NCBI GenBank assembly: GCA_902651635.1
Contig: CACRSC010000009.1
Span: 367,052 to 406,942 of the forward strand
DNA length: 39,891 nt
Direction: 5' to 3'
From: Mastigamoeba balamuthi
Taxonomy: Eukaryota > Evosea > Mastigamoebida > Mastigamoebidae
This document shows positions 39,114-39,891 of this stretch, in pieces. The position numbers and the translations under genes are program-made. A model generated the notes under the pieces. That model ran no database searches and had not been told where the DNA came from. It saw nothing but the letters and a program-made list of their open reading frames with translations. Positions within the stretch are counted from its first letter, which is position 1, and every line of letters starts with the position of its first letter.

Positions 39114-39891
39114 TTAGTTGCACTCAGGGTCAGATTTATCAGAGGAGAGGGCATCAACATCATCACTGCACTCAGCAGAATCCATGATGCAGTCCTTTGG
39201 ATCAGCCATAATGTCATTCAGGCCATCGAAGGACGCATCTGGGTTGATGAATCCCTCTTCAAACATCTCGAGGTCCATCTGCAGAGGACCGGTCAGGAGC
39301 AGCTCATCGGAGTTGGAGAGCCAGGAGTCCAGGTTCGCATTACTCCAATGAGGAGACTCTCTTTCTGCATGACGAGTCACCTGCATGATGTGCTCTCCAA
39401 GGTGTTTGACTTCCTCAGTAGTTCCCTTGATGATGCCGAGCCTGTAGTGCAGTGGTGTGTTGCAATGAGTGAATTAGATGAAGTTATGTTGTTTTCTGGC
39501 ACTTATGCTGTCAGCATATAACATATGCTGGCGGCATATAGCATGTGCTGGCGGCATATAATTATGTACCAGTGGCATATGCAACGGCATAGAGGAAAAC
39601 GGACCTTTTCACAGCAGTCATCACTGCAGTGAGCATAAGGACTGGCCCTATTCGTCCGAAGAGTGAGGGTCTCGAGAATAGCAGCCCTGTGAGTCAGATG
39701 CAAGCCACCAGCAATCCATAAACTGAGGAACTGAGCAGTCATAACCTTATACTGATGGTGACGAGTGGCGTAGAACAGCTGTGGACAGAGCTGCAGGAGC
39801 CCTATGAACTCCAGAGACCTCCCAGCACGTACTGTGGCCCTCATGTAGCAGTAGGGCAGCCCATAGTGCAGGCAGAAGCACAGAAGACTTC
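39114..39891 (-). pseudogene. Partial gene or relic running off the right edge
   Basis: On the minus strand an open frame enters at the window edge and reads ATVRAGRSLEFIGLLQLC, AQFLSLWIAGGLHLTHRA, ILETLTLRTNRASPYAHC to CCEK at about 39606. A GT donor (AAG|GTCCGT) follows. A second coding piece ends at the stop at 39114: GTTEEVKHLGEHIMQVTRHA, SWLSNSDELLLTGPLQMD, SFDGLNDIMADPKDCIM, then an acidic tail. The phase-0 acceptor ATCAAG| before GTTEEV would join them with an intron of about 190 nt that itself contains a GGCATAT patch. The family is not recognised. It may be a real gene's 3' part or another relic of the A+T-rich block. Confidence 0.4.

Overview
The window is eukaryotic. Nearly every gene in the first 30.7 kb is broken by short introns (mostly 46-150 nt), and the products are typical of eukaryotes: a ciliary IFT88, an AIP1/WDR1 WD-repeat protein, the splicing/transcription factor SNW1/SKIP, a heterotrimeric G-protein beta subunit, a PRL-type phosphatase with a CaaX-like tail, a calcyphosin-like EF-hand protein, a rhodanese plus dual-specificity phosphatase, a tubulin-tyrosine-ligase-like protein and a Speedy/RINGO-like CDK activator. 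Strong G+C bias, compact spacing, TATA-like elements only about 25-40 nt before several start codons, and IFT88 all point to a free-living flagellate protist. A mastigamoeba-like amoebozoan fits, but this is inference from gene content and is not proven.

Layout. 0.3-2.3 kb: two tandem paralogous coiled-coil genes of unknown function (minus strand). 2.5-6.9 kb: a TTL-like gene (minus) and IFT88 (plus) diverging from about 126 bp. 7.0-8.5 kb: a small charged protein (minus) and a rhodanese-DUSP (plus). 9.0-11.6 kb: AIP1. 12.1-17.2 kb: an 11-ankyrin protein (minus), an unrecognised gene with an apparent frameshift (plus), and a Pro/Gln-rich coiled-coil protein containing the single N of the window (minus). 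17.6-19.6 kb: SNW1. 20.3-22.3 kb: a small hypothetical gene and the Speedy/RINGO-like gene. 22.5-30.7 kb: an EF-hand/receiver-like protein, a DsbA/thioredoxin-like secreted protein, a conserved-looking unknown, a PRL phosphatase, calcyphosin and G-beta. Exon boundaries below were derived by hand from reading-frame phase, GT-AG or GC-AG borders and continuity of the protein families. About one intron in five uses a GC donor (GCACGC, GCGCGC, GCGAGT or GCAAAC), far above the roughly 1% usual in eukaryotes.

From about 30.9 kb to the right edge the sequence changes character. It becomes clearly richer in A+T and has no intact gene. It holds three arrays of short GCTAC...GTAGC hairpins with periods of about 97, 113 and 51 bp, patches of GGCATAT/ATATGCC repeats, a pair of diverged direct repeats about 2 kb apart that look like LTRs, and broken coding relics on the minus strand. 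It is either a transposon-rich subregion or foreign sequence joined by assembly (the repeat style recalls basidiomycete fungi, from memory only).

The genes form no operon-like new system. The points most worth following are the GC-AG intron excess, the Speedy/RINGO homologue in a protist, the divergent IFT88/TTL-like pair with a shared AAATATCTCG element, and the composition break near 30.9 kb.
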